From Chitinophaga tropicalis (GTDB taxonomy: Bacteria; Bacteroidota; Bacteroidia; Chitinophagales; Chitinophagaceae), in contig NZ_WRXN01000001.1 in the NCBI RefSeq assembly GCF_009758205.1, positions 744,001 through 808,000 on the forward strand: DNA of 64,000 nt, given 5' to 3'. Below the pieces are notes generated by a model. The model was not told the DNA's origin, searched no databases, and worked only from the letters and a program-made list of their open reading frames with translations. Made by a program: the position numbers and the translations under genes. Of this stretch, positions 23,893-33,889 are shown piece by piece (within the stretch, counting starts at the first letter, position 1; every line of letters begins with the position of its first letter).

Positions 23893-26646
23893 TTACATGT
23901 CATATTCCAGTACAGGACGGAGCCATTTTTCGGCTTCTTCCACAGTCCATCCCTTACGGGTGGCATAGTCTTCCACCTGGTCTTTCTCGATCTTTCCCAG
24001 GCCAAAGTATTTGGCCTCAGGATGGGCAAAATACCAGCCGCTTACGCTGGAGGCAGGGAACATAGCCAGAGACTCCGTCAGGATGATCCCGGTGGCATTG
24101 GTAGCGTCCAGCATATCGAACAGCTTGTATTTCTCTGTATGTTCAGGACATGCAGGATATCCCGGGGCGGGGCGTATACCCGAATATTCCTCTTTTATCA
24201 GTTCCTCATTACCAAGGTGCTCGTCGGCAGCATATCCCCAGAACTCGGTCCGGACACGCTTGTGCATCAGTTCGGCAAAAGCCTCCACCAGCCTGTCTGC
24301 AAGGGCTTTCAGCATAATGCTGCTATAGTCGTCATGATCTGTCTTAAATTTCTCCAGCCACACCTCTATGTCGCCGCCGGTAGTTACGGCAAAGGCGCCC
24401 ATATAGTCCTGCAGGCCTGATTCTGCCGGGGCAATGAAATCTGCCAGGGAGAAGTTAGGCTGCCCGGGAGCTTTTTTCAGCTGCTGACGCAGGCATTCCA
24501 GGTTTACAGGGCCTGTGCCGGGTTGAGGAGACATAACAGTGATAGTATCGTCAGCAGTCCTGTTAGCAGGGAACAGGCCTATTACGGCATTGGCGGTAAG
24601 CCATTTCTCGGCTACAATACGCTTCAGCATTACTTTTGCGTCTTCATACAACCGGGTGGCTTCCACACCTACTACTTCGTCTGTCAGTATCTGAGGGAAT
24701 TTGCCATGCAGCTCCCACGAAATGAAGAATGGCTGCCAGTCTATATATTCAGCTATTTCCGCAAGGTCATAGTTCTGGAATACTTTGGTACCAAGCATCC
24801 GCGGCTTTACAGGTGTGAAGTTGCTCCACTCTGTAATAGCCTTGTTCTTCCGGGCTTCTGCAATAGGCAGGTATTGTTTTACCGGTTTTTTATTCCGGAA
24901 GTTCTCATTCAGTTTCTGGTATTCCTGCGTTACTTCCTGCAGGAAATTCTTTCTGAGCGCCTTGTTCAGCAGGCTGCCGGTTACCGTTACACTGCGGGAG
25001 GCGTCCAGCACGTGAATAACGCCATGTTCATATTCCGGCGCTATCTTCACCGCTGTATGGGTACGTGAGGTAGTAGCGCCGCCAATCATAAGCGGAACGT
25101 CAAAGTTCTGGCGTTTCATTTCACGGGCCACATGCACCATTTCATCCAGGCTGGGAGTGATCAGGCCGCTGAGGCCTATAATATCTACCTGTTCCTGGCG
25201 GGCTGTCTGCAGTATCTTTTCTGCCGGCACCATCACGCCCATATCTATAATATCATAACCATTACAGCCCAATACTACGCCTACTATGTTCTTGCCGATG
25301 TCGTGCACGTCCCCTTTTACAGTGGCCAGCAGTATCTTTCCGGCAGATTTTACCACGCCGCCGTTCAGTGCCACCAGCTGTTTTTTCTCTTCCTCTATAT
25401 ATGGAGTAAGTACTGCTACTGATTTCTTCATTACACGGGCGCTTTTCACCACCTGTGGCAAGAACATCTTACCGCTGCCAAACAGGTCGCCCACGATGTT
25501 CATACCGTCCATCAGAGGCCCTTCTATCACGTCCAGCGGACGGGGATATTTCTGGCGGGCTTCTTCCGTATCTGCATCAATATAGTCTGTGATACCGTTC
25601 ACCAGGGCATGGCTGAGCCTTTCTTCCACTGAGCCCAGGCGCCAGGTTTCGTCTTTTTCTATCACTTTGCCTTTGGCCTTCACTGTTTCTGCAAAGGCAA
25701 TGAGGCGTTCTGTGGCGTCTTCCCTGCGGTTCAGGATAGCATCGTCACAGAGCTCGCGGAGCTGTGGCTCTATTTCATCATAGATCTGCAGCATACCGGC
25801 ATTTACGATACCCATGTTCATACCGGCTTTGATGGCATAGTACAGGAACACGGAGTGCATGGCTTCACGCACAACATCGTTACCGCGGAAAGAGAAGGAG
25901 ATATTACTTACACCCCCGCTCACGCTGGTAAGCGGCATCAGTTCCTTGATACGGCGGGTGGCGTTGATGAAGTCCACAGCATAGTTATTATGCTCTTCAA
26001 TACCTGTGGCAATGGCAAAGATGTTGGGGTCAAAGATGATATCCTGCGGGTCAAAGCCTACTACTTCTGTGAGTATCCTGTAGGACCGGTGACAGAAGCT
26101 CACCTTCTTTTCTTCCGTATCTGCCTGGCCATATTCATCGAAGGCCATTACAACCACGGCTGCGCCGAAGTTCTTGCAGATCCTGGCCTGTTCAATGAAT
26201 TTGGCTTCTCCTTCCTTTAAGCTGATGGAGTTGACAATACATTTACCCTGCAGGCATTTGAGGCCGGCCTCTATAATGCTGAACTTACTGGAATCTATCA
26301 TTACCGGTATCTTGGAGATATCCGGCTCTGCTGCCAGGAGGTTCAGGAAAGTGGTCATTGCTTTTTCCCCGTCCAGCAGGGCATCGTCCATATTCACGTC
26401 AAGCACCTGTGCGCCGCTCTCCACCTGCTGGCGGGCTACAGACAGGGCCTCTTCATATTGTCCTTCACGGATCAGGCGGGCAAATTTCTTTGAACCGGTA
26501 ACGTTGGTACGTTCACCGATGTTAATAAAATTGGTCTCAGGCCTTACCACCAGTGGTTCCAGACCACTGAGGCGCAGAAATGGCCTGATCACTTTTTTAT
26601 TGTCCTTTCCCTGTATAACTTCTTCGGAAGTGAATGTATCGCTCAT
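23893..26646 (-). CDS. metH: methionine synthase, folate/B12/activation part
   Basis: C-terminal three domains of cobalamin-dependent methionine synthase, 917 residues. Order: pterin-binding barrel ([21 protein letters not shown] at about residues 39-59; [34 protein letters not shown]), cobalamin domain with cap ([32 protein letters not shown], where the His of DVHDIGKN ligates cobalt, then [13 protein letters not shown]), and activation domain ([20 protein letters not shown], which binds S-adenosylmethionine). The homocysteine-binding domain is a separate upstream gene, 20 bases away. Catalyses methyl transfer from 5-methyl-THF, the MetF product, to homocysteine. The activation segment is complete, so this is not a truncated gene. 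Confidence 0.96.
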   Translation of the reverse strand: MSDTFTSEEVIQGKDNKKVIRPFLRLSGLEPLVVRPETNFINIGERTNVTGSKKFARLIREGQYEEALSVARQQVESGAQVLDVNMDDALLDGEKAMTTFLNLLAAEPDISKIPVMIDSSKFSIIEAGLKCLQGKCIVNSISLKEGEAKFIEQARICKNFGAAVVVMAFDEYGQADTEEKKVSFCHRSYRILTEVVGFDPQDIIFDPNIFAIATGIEEHNNYAVDFINATRRIKELMPLTSVSGGVSNISFSFRGNDVVREAMHSVFLYYAIKAGMNMGIVNAGMLQIYDEIEPQLRELCDDAILNRREDATERLIAFAETVKAKGKVIEKDETWRLGSVEERLSHALVNGITDYIDADTEEARQKYPRPLDVIEGPLMDGMNIVGDLFGSGKMFLPQVVKSARVMKKSVAVLTPYIEEEKKQLVALNGGVVKSAGKILLATVKGDVHDIGKNIVGVVLGCNGYDIIDMGVMVPAEKILQTARQEQVDIIGLSGLITPSLDEMVHVAREMKRQNFDVPLMIGGATTSRTHTAVKIAPEYEHGVIHVLDASRSVTVTGSLLNKALRKNFLQEVTQEYQKLNENFRNKKPVKQYLPIAEARKNKAITEWSNFTPVKPRMLGTKVFQNYDLAEIAEYIDWQPFFISWELHGKFPQILTDEVVGVEATRLYEDAKVMLKRIVAEKWLTANAVIGLFPANRTADDTITVMSPQPGTGPVNLECLRQQLKKAPGQPNFSLADFIAPAESGLQDYMGAFAVTTGGDIEVWLEKFKTDHDDYSSIMLKALADRLVEAFAELMHKRVRTEFWGYAADEHLGNEELIKEEYSGIRPAPGYPACPEHTEKYKLFDMLDATNATGIILTESLAMFPASSVSGWYFAHPEAKYFGLGKIEKDQVEDYATRKGWTVEEAEKWLRPVLEYDM

Positions 26647-26666
26647 TTGTGTTGCTGTAGGAATTA

Positions 26667-27683
26667 TTACGCAAGTTCATTTACCAGTTCGGGTACATGT
26701 CTCGGAGAGAGCTTGCTCACATGTTCGGCAATATGGCGGATATGGTCAGGCGTGGTGCCGCAGCATCCGCCTACTATATTAACAAAGCCCTCTTTGGCAA
26801 AGTCTTCGATGATATGCGCCGTTTCGTCCGGAGTTTCATCGTATTCGCCAAAAGCGTTCGGAAGACCGGCATTGGGGTAGCAGCTTACATTGCAGGCTGC
26901 TATCTGTGACAGCTCCTCTATATAAGGACGCATCTGGTTGCCGCCAAGCGCACAGTTCAGGCCAACAGAGAACGGTTTTACGTGCATCACGGAAATATAG
27001 AAGGCTTCCAGTGTCTGCCCGCTGAGGGTCCTGCCGGAGGCGTCTGTAATAGTTCCGGATATCATGACCGGCAGCTCAGGCTGGTTAATGTCCTGGAAGT
27101 ATTTCCTGATAGCAAAGATGGCTGCCTTACAGTTCAGCGTATCAAAGATGGTTTCTACCAGCAGGATGTCTACCCCGCCTTCATGCAGCCCTTTGATCTG
27201 CTCATAGTAAGCATCTACTACTTCGTCGAAACTAACAGAACGGAAGCCCGGATTGTTCACATCAGGAGAAAGGGACAGCGTTTTGTTGAGCGGGCCGATA
27301 GCGCCGGCTACAAATCTTGGCTTGTCCGGGTTCTTCTGTGTATAATCCTGTGCAGCTTTCTTTGCAATACGGGCAGCAGCTACATTCATTTCAAATGCCA
27401 GTGACTGCATATCATAGTCCGCCATAGCAATAACAGTACTGCTGAAGGTATTGGTCTCGATAATATCGGCGCCCGCCTCCAGGTATTCTCTATGTATGGC
27501 TTCGATGATCTGGGGTTGCGTAAGACAGAGCAGGTCATTATTTCCTTTAACATCCATGTGATAATCCTTAAAGCGGTCACCCCTGTAGTCCGCTTCCTCC
27601 AGCTTATAGCGCTGGATCATGGTACCCATAGCTCCATCAATGATCAGAATGCGCTCTTTAGCGCACTGGGATAATGATTTCAT
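26667..27683 (-). CDS. metH: homocysteine S-methyltransferase (MetH N-terminal module)
   Basis: A 338-residue barrel matching the homocysteine-binding domain of MetH. It begins with [24 protein letters not shown], has VGLNCALGG (first zinc Cys, about residue 246) and [18 protein letters not shown] (the Cys-Cys zinc ligands, about 310). It lies directly upstream of the folate/B12/activation gene, so the two products together rebuild a full MetH. The split is clean: this gene ends with its own stop after the barrel and the next starts with a fresh ATG 20 bases on. It starts the four-gene minus-strand run and has a TACCTTTG promoter element 81 bases upstream. Confidence 0.95.
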   Translation of the reverse strand: MKSLSQCAKERILIIDGAMGTMIQRYKLEEADYRGDRFKDYHMDVKGNNDLLCLTQPQIIEAIHREYLEAGADIIETNTFSSTVIAMADYDMQSLAFEMNVAAARIAKKAAQDYTQKNPDKPRFVAGAIGPLNKTLSLSPDVNNPGFRSVSFDEVVDAYYEQIKGLHEGGVDILLVETIFDTLNCKAAIFAIRKYFQDINQPELPVMISGTITDASGRTLSGQTLEAFYISVMHVKPFSVGLNCALGGNQMRPYIEELSQIAACNVSCYPNAGLPNAFGEYDETPDETAHIIEDFAKEGFVNIVGGCCGTTPDHIRHIAEHVSKLSPRHVPELVNELA

Positions 27684-27763
27684 AATAGTTGATGCGTTTA
27701 TTAGTTACGTTTAAAAATTACCGGAGGCCGAACAATAAACAAATCCACCTCCGACATGACGTA

Positions 27764-27771
27764 CAAAGGTA
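27764..27771 (-). promoter_or_regulatory. -7 element of the metH run
   Basis: Minus-strand TACCTTTG. The 80-base leader that follows contains CGGAGG/CCTCCG arms (27721-27756) able to form a hairpin. I could not match it to a SAM or cobalamin riboswitch. Confidence 0.5.
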
Positions 27772-27792
27772 CTTAATAATTGTGCAAAAAAT

Positions 27793-27823
27793 TTTGTTTG
27801 CTTATAAAAGTCTACTATATTTG
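27793..27823 (+). promoter_or_regulatory. consensus promoter of the 67-aa gene
   Basis: TTTTG (27792-27796 region), 19 bases, TATATTTG (27816-27823), an exact Bacteroidota fit. The leader to the ATG is about 115 bases. Confidence 0.75.
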
Positions 27824-27942
27824 TAGGGTAGTAACAAAAAGGCACCATTAATTAAGTAATTGCCATGCAAAATCATCACTAACCGGCCACTACCACCATT
27901 AACCTGTTAGTTTACTTAACCTGCTTAAAACTTCAGATAATT

Positions 27943-28146
27943 ATGAGTATTTCAAGGCATGTGAGAAGCTTGCAGCAACACCTTGCGCAGTATGGATTAT
28001 ACCAGGTACCGGCAGCCGCCGGCGATGACGCTTCAGAAGTATTTAAGATCTGCTTCCTGAACAAGTACGAGATGGAACGGTGGCGGGAACTGAGGGAGAG
28101 TGAGGAACAGCAGGAGAAGCAGGAGGCTGATACAGTAAAAAAATAA
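27943..28146 (+). CDS. small hypothetical protein, 67 aa
   Basis: I do not recognise this protein. It begins MSISRHVRSLQQHLAQYGLYQ, has a hydrophilic middle with DDASEVFKICFLNKYEMERWRELRES, and ends in a charged Glu/Gln/Lys helix; no signal peptide and no membrane segment, so probably cytoplasmic and mostly helical. What argues that it is a real gene is its context: a consensus promoter at 27793-27823, a terminator starting 52 bases after the stop, and no overlap with another gene. The 115-base leader is long for this genome and might be regulated. Function unknown. Confidence 0.7.
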   Translation: MSISRHVRSLQQHLAQYGLYQVPAAAGDDASEVFKICFLNKYEMERWRELRESEEQQEKQEADTVKK

Positions 28147-28198
28147 GAGACCAACCATATACATATTTTCATAACGTGGAATTACAGGTTAAACACAC

Positions 28199-28229
28199 AC
28201 GGGTGTTATTCAGCACCCGTATTTTTTTT
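28199..28229 (+). terminator. terminator after the 67-aa gene
   Basis: A 7-bp stem ACGGGTG/CACCCGT (28199-28205, 28214-28220) followed by A and eight Ts. Confidence 0.88.
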
Positions 28230-28255
28230 ACATCATCAGTTTAAATAACCCTCTC

Positions 28256-28298
28256 AAAAAGAAAGCGGTGCTGCCTCAGGCAACACCGCTTTCTTTAT
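28256..28298. terminator. terminator before recR end, bidirectional
   Basis: A 13-bp stem AAAGAAAGCGGTG/CACCGCTTTCTTT, one unpaired base each side, then TGCC-TCA-GGCA. It should stop recR on the minus strand and backs up the previous terminator on the plus strand. Confidence 0.88.
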
Positions 28299-28313
28299 TT
28301 ATATCAACTTATA

Positions 28314-28931
28314 TTATTTCTGTACGTAGCTTTCCAGTGGCAGCCTGTTTGAGATAGATCTTGCCAGCGTCATCTCATCCGCATATTCCAGCTCTCCGCC
28401 AAAAGCAATGCCCCTGGCTATAGTAGTGATCTTCACAGGAAAATCTTTAAGCTTTTTAGAGAGGTAATAGATAGTGGTATCTCCTTCAATAGTAGGGCTC
28501 AGCGCCATAATGATCTCTTCTATCCCTGTCTGCTGCACCCTTTCCACCAGGGTATGAATATTTAACTGATCCGGGCCTACGCCGTCAATAGGAGAGATGA
28601 TGCCTCCCAGAACATGATAAACTCCGTTAAACTGCTGGGTATTTTCAATAGCCATTACATCCCGGATATTCTCTACCACACATACCAGCGCCTTATTCCG
28701 GGATAGGCTGCTGCATATGCTGCAAACCTCCTGGTCAGATACATTATGACATACCTTACAGAATTTGATCTGGTCCCGCATGCGGGTCACCACGTCACCA
28801 AACAGCTTTACCTGGGCGGGGTCTTGTTTTAGCAGATGGAGGACCAGGCGTAGCGCTGTTTTTTTGCCAATGCCCGGCAGCCTCGCAAATTCATTAACAG
28901 CATTTTCTATCAGGGCGGAAGAAAAAATCAT
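28314..28931 (-). CDS. recR: recombination protein RecR
   Basis: RecFOR-pathway protein that helps load RecA on gapped DNA, 205 residues, the normal length. Motifs are the helix-hairpin-helix RLPGIGKKTALRLVLHLL near the N-terminus, the zinc finger CKVCHNVSDQEVCSIC (about residues 57-72), the Toprim domain (LVCVVENIRDVMAIE, GVYHVLGGIISPIDGVGPDQLNI) and the Walker-B-like ARGIAFGGELEYADEMTL at the C-terminus. The minus-strand TAATTTTG (28936-28943) sits 5 bases before the ATG, implying a nearly leaderless transcript; alternatively it is read from the helicase-lipoprotein genes upstream, 48 bases away. Confidence 0.97.
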   Translation of the reverse strand: MIFSSALIENAVNEFARLPGIGKKTALRLVLHLLKQDPAQVKLFGDVVTRMRDQIKFCKVCHNVSDQEVCSICSSLSRNKALVCVVENIRDVMAIENTQQFNGVYHVLGGIISPIDGVGPDQLNIHTLVERVQQTGIEEIIMALSPTIEGDTTIYYLSKKLKDFPVKITTIARGIAFGGELEYADEMTLARSISNRLPLESYVQK

Positions 28932-28935
28932 AATA

Positions 28936-28943
28936 CAAAATTA
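28936..28943 (-). promoter_or_regulatory. -7-like element just upstream of recR
   Basis: Minus-strand TAATTTTG, an exact TAnnTTTG match ending 5 bases before the ATG. Confidence 0.4.
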
Positions 28944-28979
28944 CTAAAAGAAGGGCAGCACAGTACTCTTGCCTGCACA

Positions 28980-30467
28980 CTATAACGTAAGCGGGATCTT
29001 TACACCCCAGTTGGCTTTGATATTCTGCTTTTTCGGAAAGCTCACCACTCTCTCCGGCTGCTTTTTAGGCGAACCATAATATACGCCCCGGTCCCATTTA
29101 CCATTGTTATTCCTGTCCATCAGTATCCAGACCTCATATTCTCCCGGGGTGATCCGCTTCTGGATCCAGGTACCGTTCACTACTTTGCCATGATACTTGA
29201 TCTCCTTGTCTTTCACCAGTTCAGCAACATAGTGCATAGTATCGCTTACGGCGGCCTTGGTACTGTCGCTCAGCTGTAAGGTCAGCATTACCCTGCCATA
29301 GTCAGATTCCTTCTTGGCAGAGAAGCTCACAGTATCGGCTTTAGCCAGCTGTACGCCGTTGGTATCTGTGACGGATGTCATAGGCAGGATCAGGCGGTAG
29401 GGCTTGCCTTCCTTCCAGTCATACGAGATAGATAATTTAGTGCGTGTAGAGTCAAAAGATGCTGTGAAAGGTATTTTTTTATAGAGGGTATCTTCTGTAA
29501 GCAGGAAAGCGGTGCTATCCATTGTCCTGATGGGCTTGCTAAAGCTCAGCAACAGAGGCTGTCCAAGCTCCTGGCGGTTGTCAGGCATATTAACGGCTAC
29601 AATGGGATGGCGTTTCTTCTTTTTCTCATCCTCCTCTTTTTCTTTTTTGGTCTTGGTATCTTCCTGCGGTTCCTGCTGTGGAGGAGGTTCCTGTGCAAGC
29701 TCATCCGGCTTTTTGATGGTACTGTCAGTTTCCATGAAAAGCAGCATGGTCAGGTCATGGAGGTTCTGATCACGCAGGTGTATAAGACTGTCGTTGAAGG
29801 CTATCAGCTCTTTAGGCTGAGTGTACTGCAGGTCCCGGTCTTCTTCCTTCAGGGCAAAGATCTTATAGTTGCCGGGAGCCATATTCCTGAACCAGAAGCT
29901 TCCATCTCCCCGGGAACGGGCAAAGTAAACCGGCTTTTCTTTAGATACCACAGAATCGATGTCTTTACGGTAGATCATGACAGACACGTTACTATCCGGC
30001 TTACCGGATTCCGCATCGATAATATAGCCTCTTACCTGCAGGGAATCGAGATAGTCGCCGGTAGATACAACATACTGGAAGTCCTGGATAGGGTTGCTTT
30101 CATTGTTGTCCCGGATGGCGTCAGAGAAATTGAAAGTATAGGTGGTATTGGCTTCAAGGGTATCCTTGATAACCATTGTCACGGTTTTGAGCTTGGAAGT
30201 GACCGTAGGCGTACGTTTGAGGGTAGGAGATACGATCAGTTTCTCGAAGATGTTATCTATCTGCACATATTCATTAAAGGTGAACACTACTTTGTGACTG
30301 TTGAAGTGCAGGGTAGAATCGGGGATGGAAGCCCCGGTAAGCCGTGGAGGCAAAGTATCTTTGGGTCCGCCGCTGGGAGGAACGATGTTGGCACAGCGGG
30401 AAAATAAAAGGATACAAGCGTTTATCACTATCAGCCAGATTGCCCAGCCACGGAAGTTCTGATTCAT
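28980..30467 (-). CDS. Ig-like domain lipoprotein
   Basis: A 495-residue surface or periplasmic protein. The ATG at 30467 is chosen because it starts a lipoprotein signal (MNQNFRGWAIWLIVINACILLFSRC, Cys25) followed by ANIVPPSGGPKDTLPPRL, a start typical of Bacteroidota proteins with a bacterial Ig-like (SbsA-type) domain; an upstream ATG at 30599 would add 44 residues without signal character. Domains: Ig-like (about residues 35-135, SHKVVFTFNEYVQ), a carboxypeptidase-regulatory/TonB-linker-like beta domain (VRGYIIDAESGKPDSNVSVMIYRKD), an acidic/basic linker rich in Glu and Lys, then a second Ig-like part. Near the end, WILMDRNNNGKWDRG is an EF-hand-like Ca loop. Function unknown; lies between the helicase and recR genes. 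Confidence 0.8.
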   Translation of the reverse strand: MNQNFRGWAIWLIVINACILLFSRCANIVPPSGGPKDTLPPRLTGASIPDSTLHFNSHKVVFTFNEYVQIDNIFEKLIVSPTLKRTPTVTSKLKTVTMVIKDTLEANTTYTFNFSDAIRDNNESNPIQDFQYVVSTGDYLDSLQVRGYIIDAESGKPDSNVSVMIYRKDIDSVVSKEKPVYFARSRGDGSFWFRNMAPGNYKIFALKEEDRDLQYTQPKELIAFNDSLIHLRDQNLHDLTMLLFMETDSTIKKPDELAQEPPPQQEPQEDTKTKKEKEEDEKKKKRHPIVAVNMPDNRQELGQPLLLSFSKPIRTMDSTAFLLTEDTLYKKIPFTASFDSTRTKLSISYDWKEGKPYRLILPMTSVTDTNGVQLAKADTVSFSAKKESDYGRVMLTLQLSDSTKAAVSDTMHYVAELVKDKEIKYHGKVVNGTWIQKRITPGEYEVWILMDRNNNGKWDRGVYYGSPKKQPERVVSFPKKQNIKANWGVKIPLTL

Positions 30468-30552
30468 TTTTTTCGTATTAGGCCAAAAACCGGTTCCAAA
30501 GATCAAATTCCAAACAGTAATATCCAAATCCCCGTTTAAAGTAGCGGGCCAG

Positions 30553-33500
30553 TTATAAACGCACCTCGTTCTCCTCCTCAATATCGTGCAAAGCCACATG
30601 CAGCTTATTATCCTTTACAAAATTGCACCAGGCACAATCCTTCTTCCCGCATCCCGTATAAAAATCCTTATGCCTGATCCTGTTCCAGGTATTAATGATC
30701 TGCTGCGTAACGGTGGTCACATCTTCCGGTGTGATCAACACTTTCTCCTTATGGTACCCTTTCTGTTTATCCGGTTCAATAAAATCGAACTCAGAGCTGA
30801 CTACCCGCCAGTTCTTCTGCCGGTAATTGTCCAGCAGTATCTTATAGAACACTGCCTGACGCCAGTAATCCCCTCCGTTGGGGTGTTTCTCATCCGGCCG
30901 GGCAAATTTCTGATGTTCTTTGATGGCTCTTTCATAATCGCCGGTTTTATAATCCACCACATTCACCTGTAAGCCATCAAATTCCAGCTTATCTATTTTC
31001 CCTTTCAGTGGAACGCCCTGTACCACTACGTTGCGGATATTACGTTCCACGCTCACCACTTTATTCCATCGGGGCAGGTAGGTATCATAATAGGCGGCGA
31101 GTATGTCTTTCCCATATTCCAGCCTTCTTTCCAGCGATTCTCTTGTAAAGCTTTCCCTGTTACGTATCATGCTCCGGGTAAAGTCCTGCACAAATTCTTC
31201 CCTGGAGGGGAACAGGTGCTGGGGATGGTCCTGCATTTTCTGGAACAGCTTTTCCAGGGCATAATGCACGGCAGAGCCAAACTCGGTATTTTCAGACCTG
31301 CCGGCAGGTACCCGCACCAGGTTTTTGTAATAAAAGCCCAGCGGACAATCCAGGTAATTGTTCAGCGCTGTAACGTTCATGACAAAATCTGCCAGGAGGT
31401 TATCTATGAAAGGCTCGTCTGTACGGGCTATTTCAGGCGCCTGTCCGTGGGTATACTGAAGCGTTCCGAACTCAAACATACTTTGTTCCGGTATACTCAC
31501 TTTCCTTTCAGGAAGGGAATGATGTTGCTGGATTTCGGTAATGAACAGGCTGGGTTCCAGCGGTCTGCCATCCATCCGGTATTCCGGGTAAGTGATGAAC
31601 AGGTGTTTTTCAGCTCTTGTTATAGCCACATAAAAGAGGCGGCGCAGCTCCTGTTCGTCAGTGCTGGCGGAATGACTGAAGAAAAGGGTATCGGGGAAAG
31701 AGAAACCACTGCTGCTGATCGTCTTCTTTTCCCACAATGTTGCATTGGCGCCGGCCAGGAACACATATTCAAATTCCAGTCCTTTGGAGCCATGGGCGGT
31801 AAGCAGGTTAATACCTTTCTCATGTCCTGATACCTGTACCAGGGGAATGGAGATCCTGTTCCCGGCCATCAGGTCCAGCATATCCATGAAGGGCGCCAGT
31901 GTAAGGTCAGGGTTGCGGTGGGTCTCTTCTTTGATGAAGTTGAACAGGGCGTCCAGCACCTTCATCAGCCAGGCTTTCTCTGCAGATGCCATGACGTAGG
32001 CAAGTACGCCTGCCTCATTGATAACGGCAGAGAACAGCTGCTGAAGGGGAAGGTTATGCGCCTGCCGGATCAGCTTTTCTAGGGTGCGTCCCAGGCTGAT
32101 CATGGCATCTTCCGGGGCGGCAGAGAAGAGGGTAGGATTGCGGGTATTTTGCCATTCCTGCAGGTATTGCCGGATGGAGGTTTTGTCCTTGTATCCTTTC
32201 TCGGCTACCCGGATGCTTATTTTAGCCACTTCTACAGGTGGTATATCGTAAAAGTCGTAGTGCAGGATGGAAAAGAGCAGATCGTCACCACTGTAGGGGG
32301 TATCTGTTTCACAAGCCAGGTAACGCAGCAGTGTAAGCACTTTGCGGGCAAAGGGCACCTCAAAAAGGTTAATGCTGCGTTTGGAATAGAAAGGGATCCC
32401 TTTAAAACGGAGATAAGCGGCCAGTTCCTCCCCATACCTGTTTTCCCGGTATATCACAGCTATACGCCCGGGCGCCAGGCCATTATCTATCAGCTGTGCT
32501 ACCTGTTGGGTGATGCCCATCATTTCTTCCCGGGGAGTGCTGTACCGTTGTATTTCCGGCGGTATACGCTGTAGCTTTGCTGCGGCCCGGAGTTTTTTGG
32601 AGAGGTCCGGCAGCCGGTTCACCAGCCGGGAGTTGCCGTTATTTTCAATGAGGGACATGGATACGTCCAGGATGTCCTGGACAGAACGATAGTTATCTGT
32701 CAGCACAATGGTGCGCAGGGTATCGGGAAACTGTCCGGCAAACCGTGCCATGTTCTCAATGCTGGCCCCCTGGAAGCGGTAGATGGATTGATCATCATCG
32801 CCTACCACGAAAATATTGGGGTTATCATCTCCCTGTATCAGGAGGTTGATGAGTTTGTTCTGGGTACCGCTGGTATCCTGGAATTCATCCACCAGTATAT
32901 ACTGAAAACGTTCCTGGTAGTCTGCCAGCAACGCAGGATGTTCTTCAAAGGCGCTGAGCACCCAGTTGATCATATCGTCAAAGTCATACCTGCCGGCATT
33001 GTGCATAAAGGCAGTGTATACAGGAAACTGCTCTGCCGCAGCCTGCAGGCGTGACATCTTTTCTTTCTCAGCAGCTATCTTATCTGTACGTACATCACCT
33101 TTGCTGAAATGCCCGGAAGCTCTTTTTGCAATGAACTCCGGCCGTTGCGGCAGGCTGTCTATGTATTCTGTGATAGCATTTGTAATATATTCTGTTGTCC
33201 AGCCTTCCTTTTTCATGGTAGAAAACAGGCTGGCCAGTGGCTTCATATCATAATATACGTCTCCCCGGTAACGTTTGAGCGGGTTTTCCCTGGTAAAGCC
33301 ATTGATCAGCTTTTTCAGCAGCTGGATCCTTTCCAGCTCTGAGATGGGGTCAAGAGCATTTTTATCAAAGAAAGAAGGATTATCCCGGATCACTTCATTA
33401 CAGAAGGAATGGAAGGTATGGATATTTACGCGGTAGGCGTCCGGTCCTATGAACTCTGTCAGTCGCTTACGCATGGCTACGGTACCGGCGTCTGTATATG

Positions 33501-33699
33501 TCAGGCAGAGAATGTTCTGCGGGAGATAGTCTGTGTCCATGAGGATCTTCCCGATGCGGGAAGCGAGGATCTGTGTTTTTCCCGTACCAGGTCCGGCAAT
33601 GACCATAACAGGCCCTTCCGTAAGGTCTACGGCCTGCCGCTGACGCGCGTTCAGCTGTGCGTACATTTCCCTGAAATGAAGCTGGTGATCCCGAAACAT
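30553..33699 (-). CDS. UvrD/Rep-type helicase with Fe-S nuclease domain
   Basis: A 1048-residue superfamily 1A helicase fused to a PD-(D/E)XK nuclease, resembling AddAB subunits. Helicase motifs: Q/Ia region NARQRQAV, Walker A AGPGTGKT (residues 35-42), DEFQDTSGTQ, VVGDDDQSIYRFQGA, LTDNYRS, LLTAHGSKGLEFEYVFLAG and LFYVAITRAEKHLFITYP. C-terminal nuclease: YLDCPLGFYYKNL (first Cys), catalytic NVVDYKTGDY, and a final CGKKDCAWC. The spacing Cys, then C-x4-C-x2-C, matches the Fe-S cluster of AddB and Cas4-type nucleases. A likely role is double-strand-end processing; no partner addA/addB gene is adjacent. Convergent on nothing; 85 bases before the Ig-like lipoprotein gene. Function inferred from architecture. 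Confidence 0.88.
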   Translation of the reverse strand: MFRDHQLHFREMYAQLNARQRQAVDLTEGPVMVIAGPGTGKTQILASRIGKILMDTDYLPQNILCLTYTDAGTVAMRKRLTEFIGPDAYRVNIHTFHSFCNEVIRDNPSFFDKNALDPISELERIQLLKKLINGFTRENPLKRYRGDVYYDMKPLASLFSTMKKEGWTTEYITNAITEYIDSLPQRPEFIAKRASGHFSKGDVRTDKIAAEKEKMSRLQAAAEQFPVYTAFMHNAGRYDFDDMINWVLSAFEEHPALLADYQERFQYILVDEFQDTSGTQNKLINLLIQGDDNPNIFVVGDDDQSIYRFQGASIENMARFAGQFPDTLRTIVLTDNYRSVQDILDVSMSLIENNGNSRLVNRLPDLSKKLRAAAKLQRIPPEIQRYSTPREEMMGITQQVAQLIDNGLAPGRIAVIYRENRYGEELAAYLRFKGIPFYSKRSINLFEVPFARKVLTLLRYLACETDTPYSGDDLLFSILHYDFYDIPPVEVAKISIRVAEKGYKDKTSIRQYLQEWQNTRNPTLFSAAPEDAMISLGRTLEKLIRQAHNLPLQQLFSAVINEAGVLAYVMASAEKAWLMKVLDALFNFIKEETHRNPDLTLAPFMDMLDLMAGNRISIPLVQVSGHEKGINLLTAHGSKGLEFEYVFLAGANATLWEKKTISSSGFSFPDTLFFSHSASTDEQELRRLFYVAITRAEKHLFITYPEYRMDGRPLEPSLFITEIQQHHSLPERKVSIPEQSMFEFGTLQYTHGQAPEIARTDEPFIDNLLADFVMNVTALNNYLDCPLGFYYKNLVRVPAGRSENTEFGSAVHYALEKLFQKMQDHPQHLFPSREEFVQDFTRSMIRNRESFTRESLERRLEYGKDILAAYYDTYLPRWNKVVSVERNIRNVVVQGVPLKGKIDKLEFDGLQVNVVDYKTGDYERAIKEHQKFARPDEKHPNGGDYWRQAVFYKILLDNYRQKNWRVVSSEFDFIEPDKQKGYHKEKVLITPEDVTTVTQQIINTWNRIRHKDFYTGCGKKDCAWCNFVKDNKLHVALHDIEEENEVRL

Positions 33700-33889
33700 G
33701 ACTAAATTGACAATGGTATATTGGCCTGTACAAAAACGTATATGAAGTTAGGCCAAAATCCGGTATTGCGTCAGTTTGAGTTTCCGGCCGGGCGCTGGTT
33801 CAAATTGGTTTCTGAGCAATTCCCCGCAGCAGGTAACACACAAAAATTCAATTATTAGTTTATCTTAGTTATACTTTAAACCTATAACA

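Noticed and set aside
23893..27683. Frameshift breaking metH
   Set aside because: Both parts end and start cleanly at a domain border with a 20-base gap, so the split looks stable, not a mutation.
27684..27771. SAM or cobalamin riboswitch upstream of metH
   Set aside because: The 80-base leader has one hairpin but is too short for a cobalamin riboswitch, and it does not match the SAM-I or SAM-II cores I can recall.
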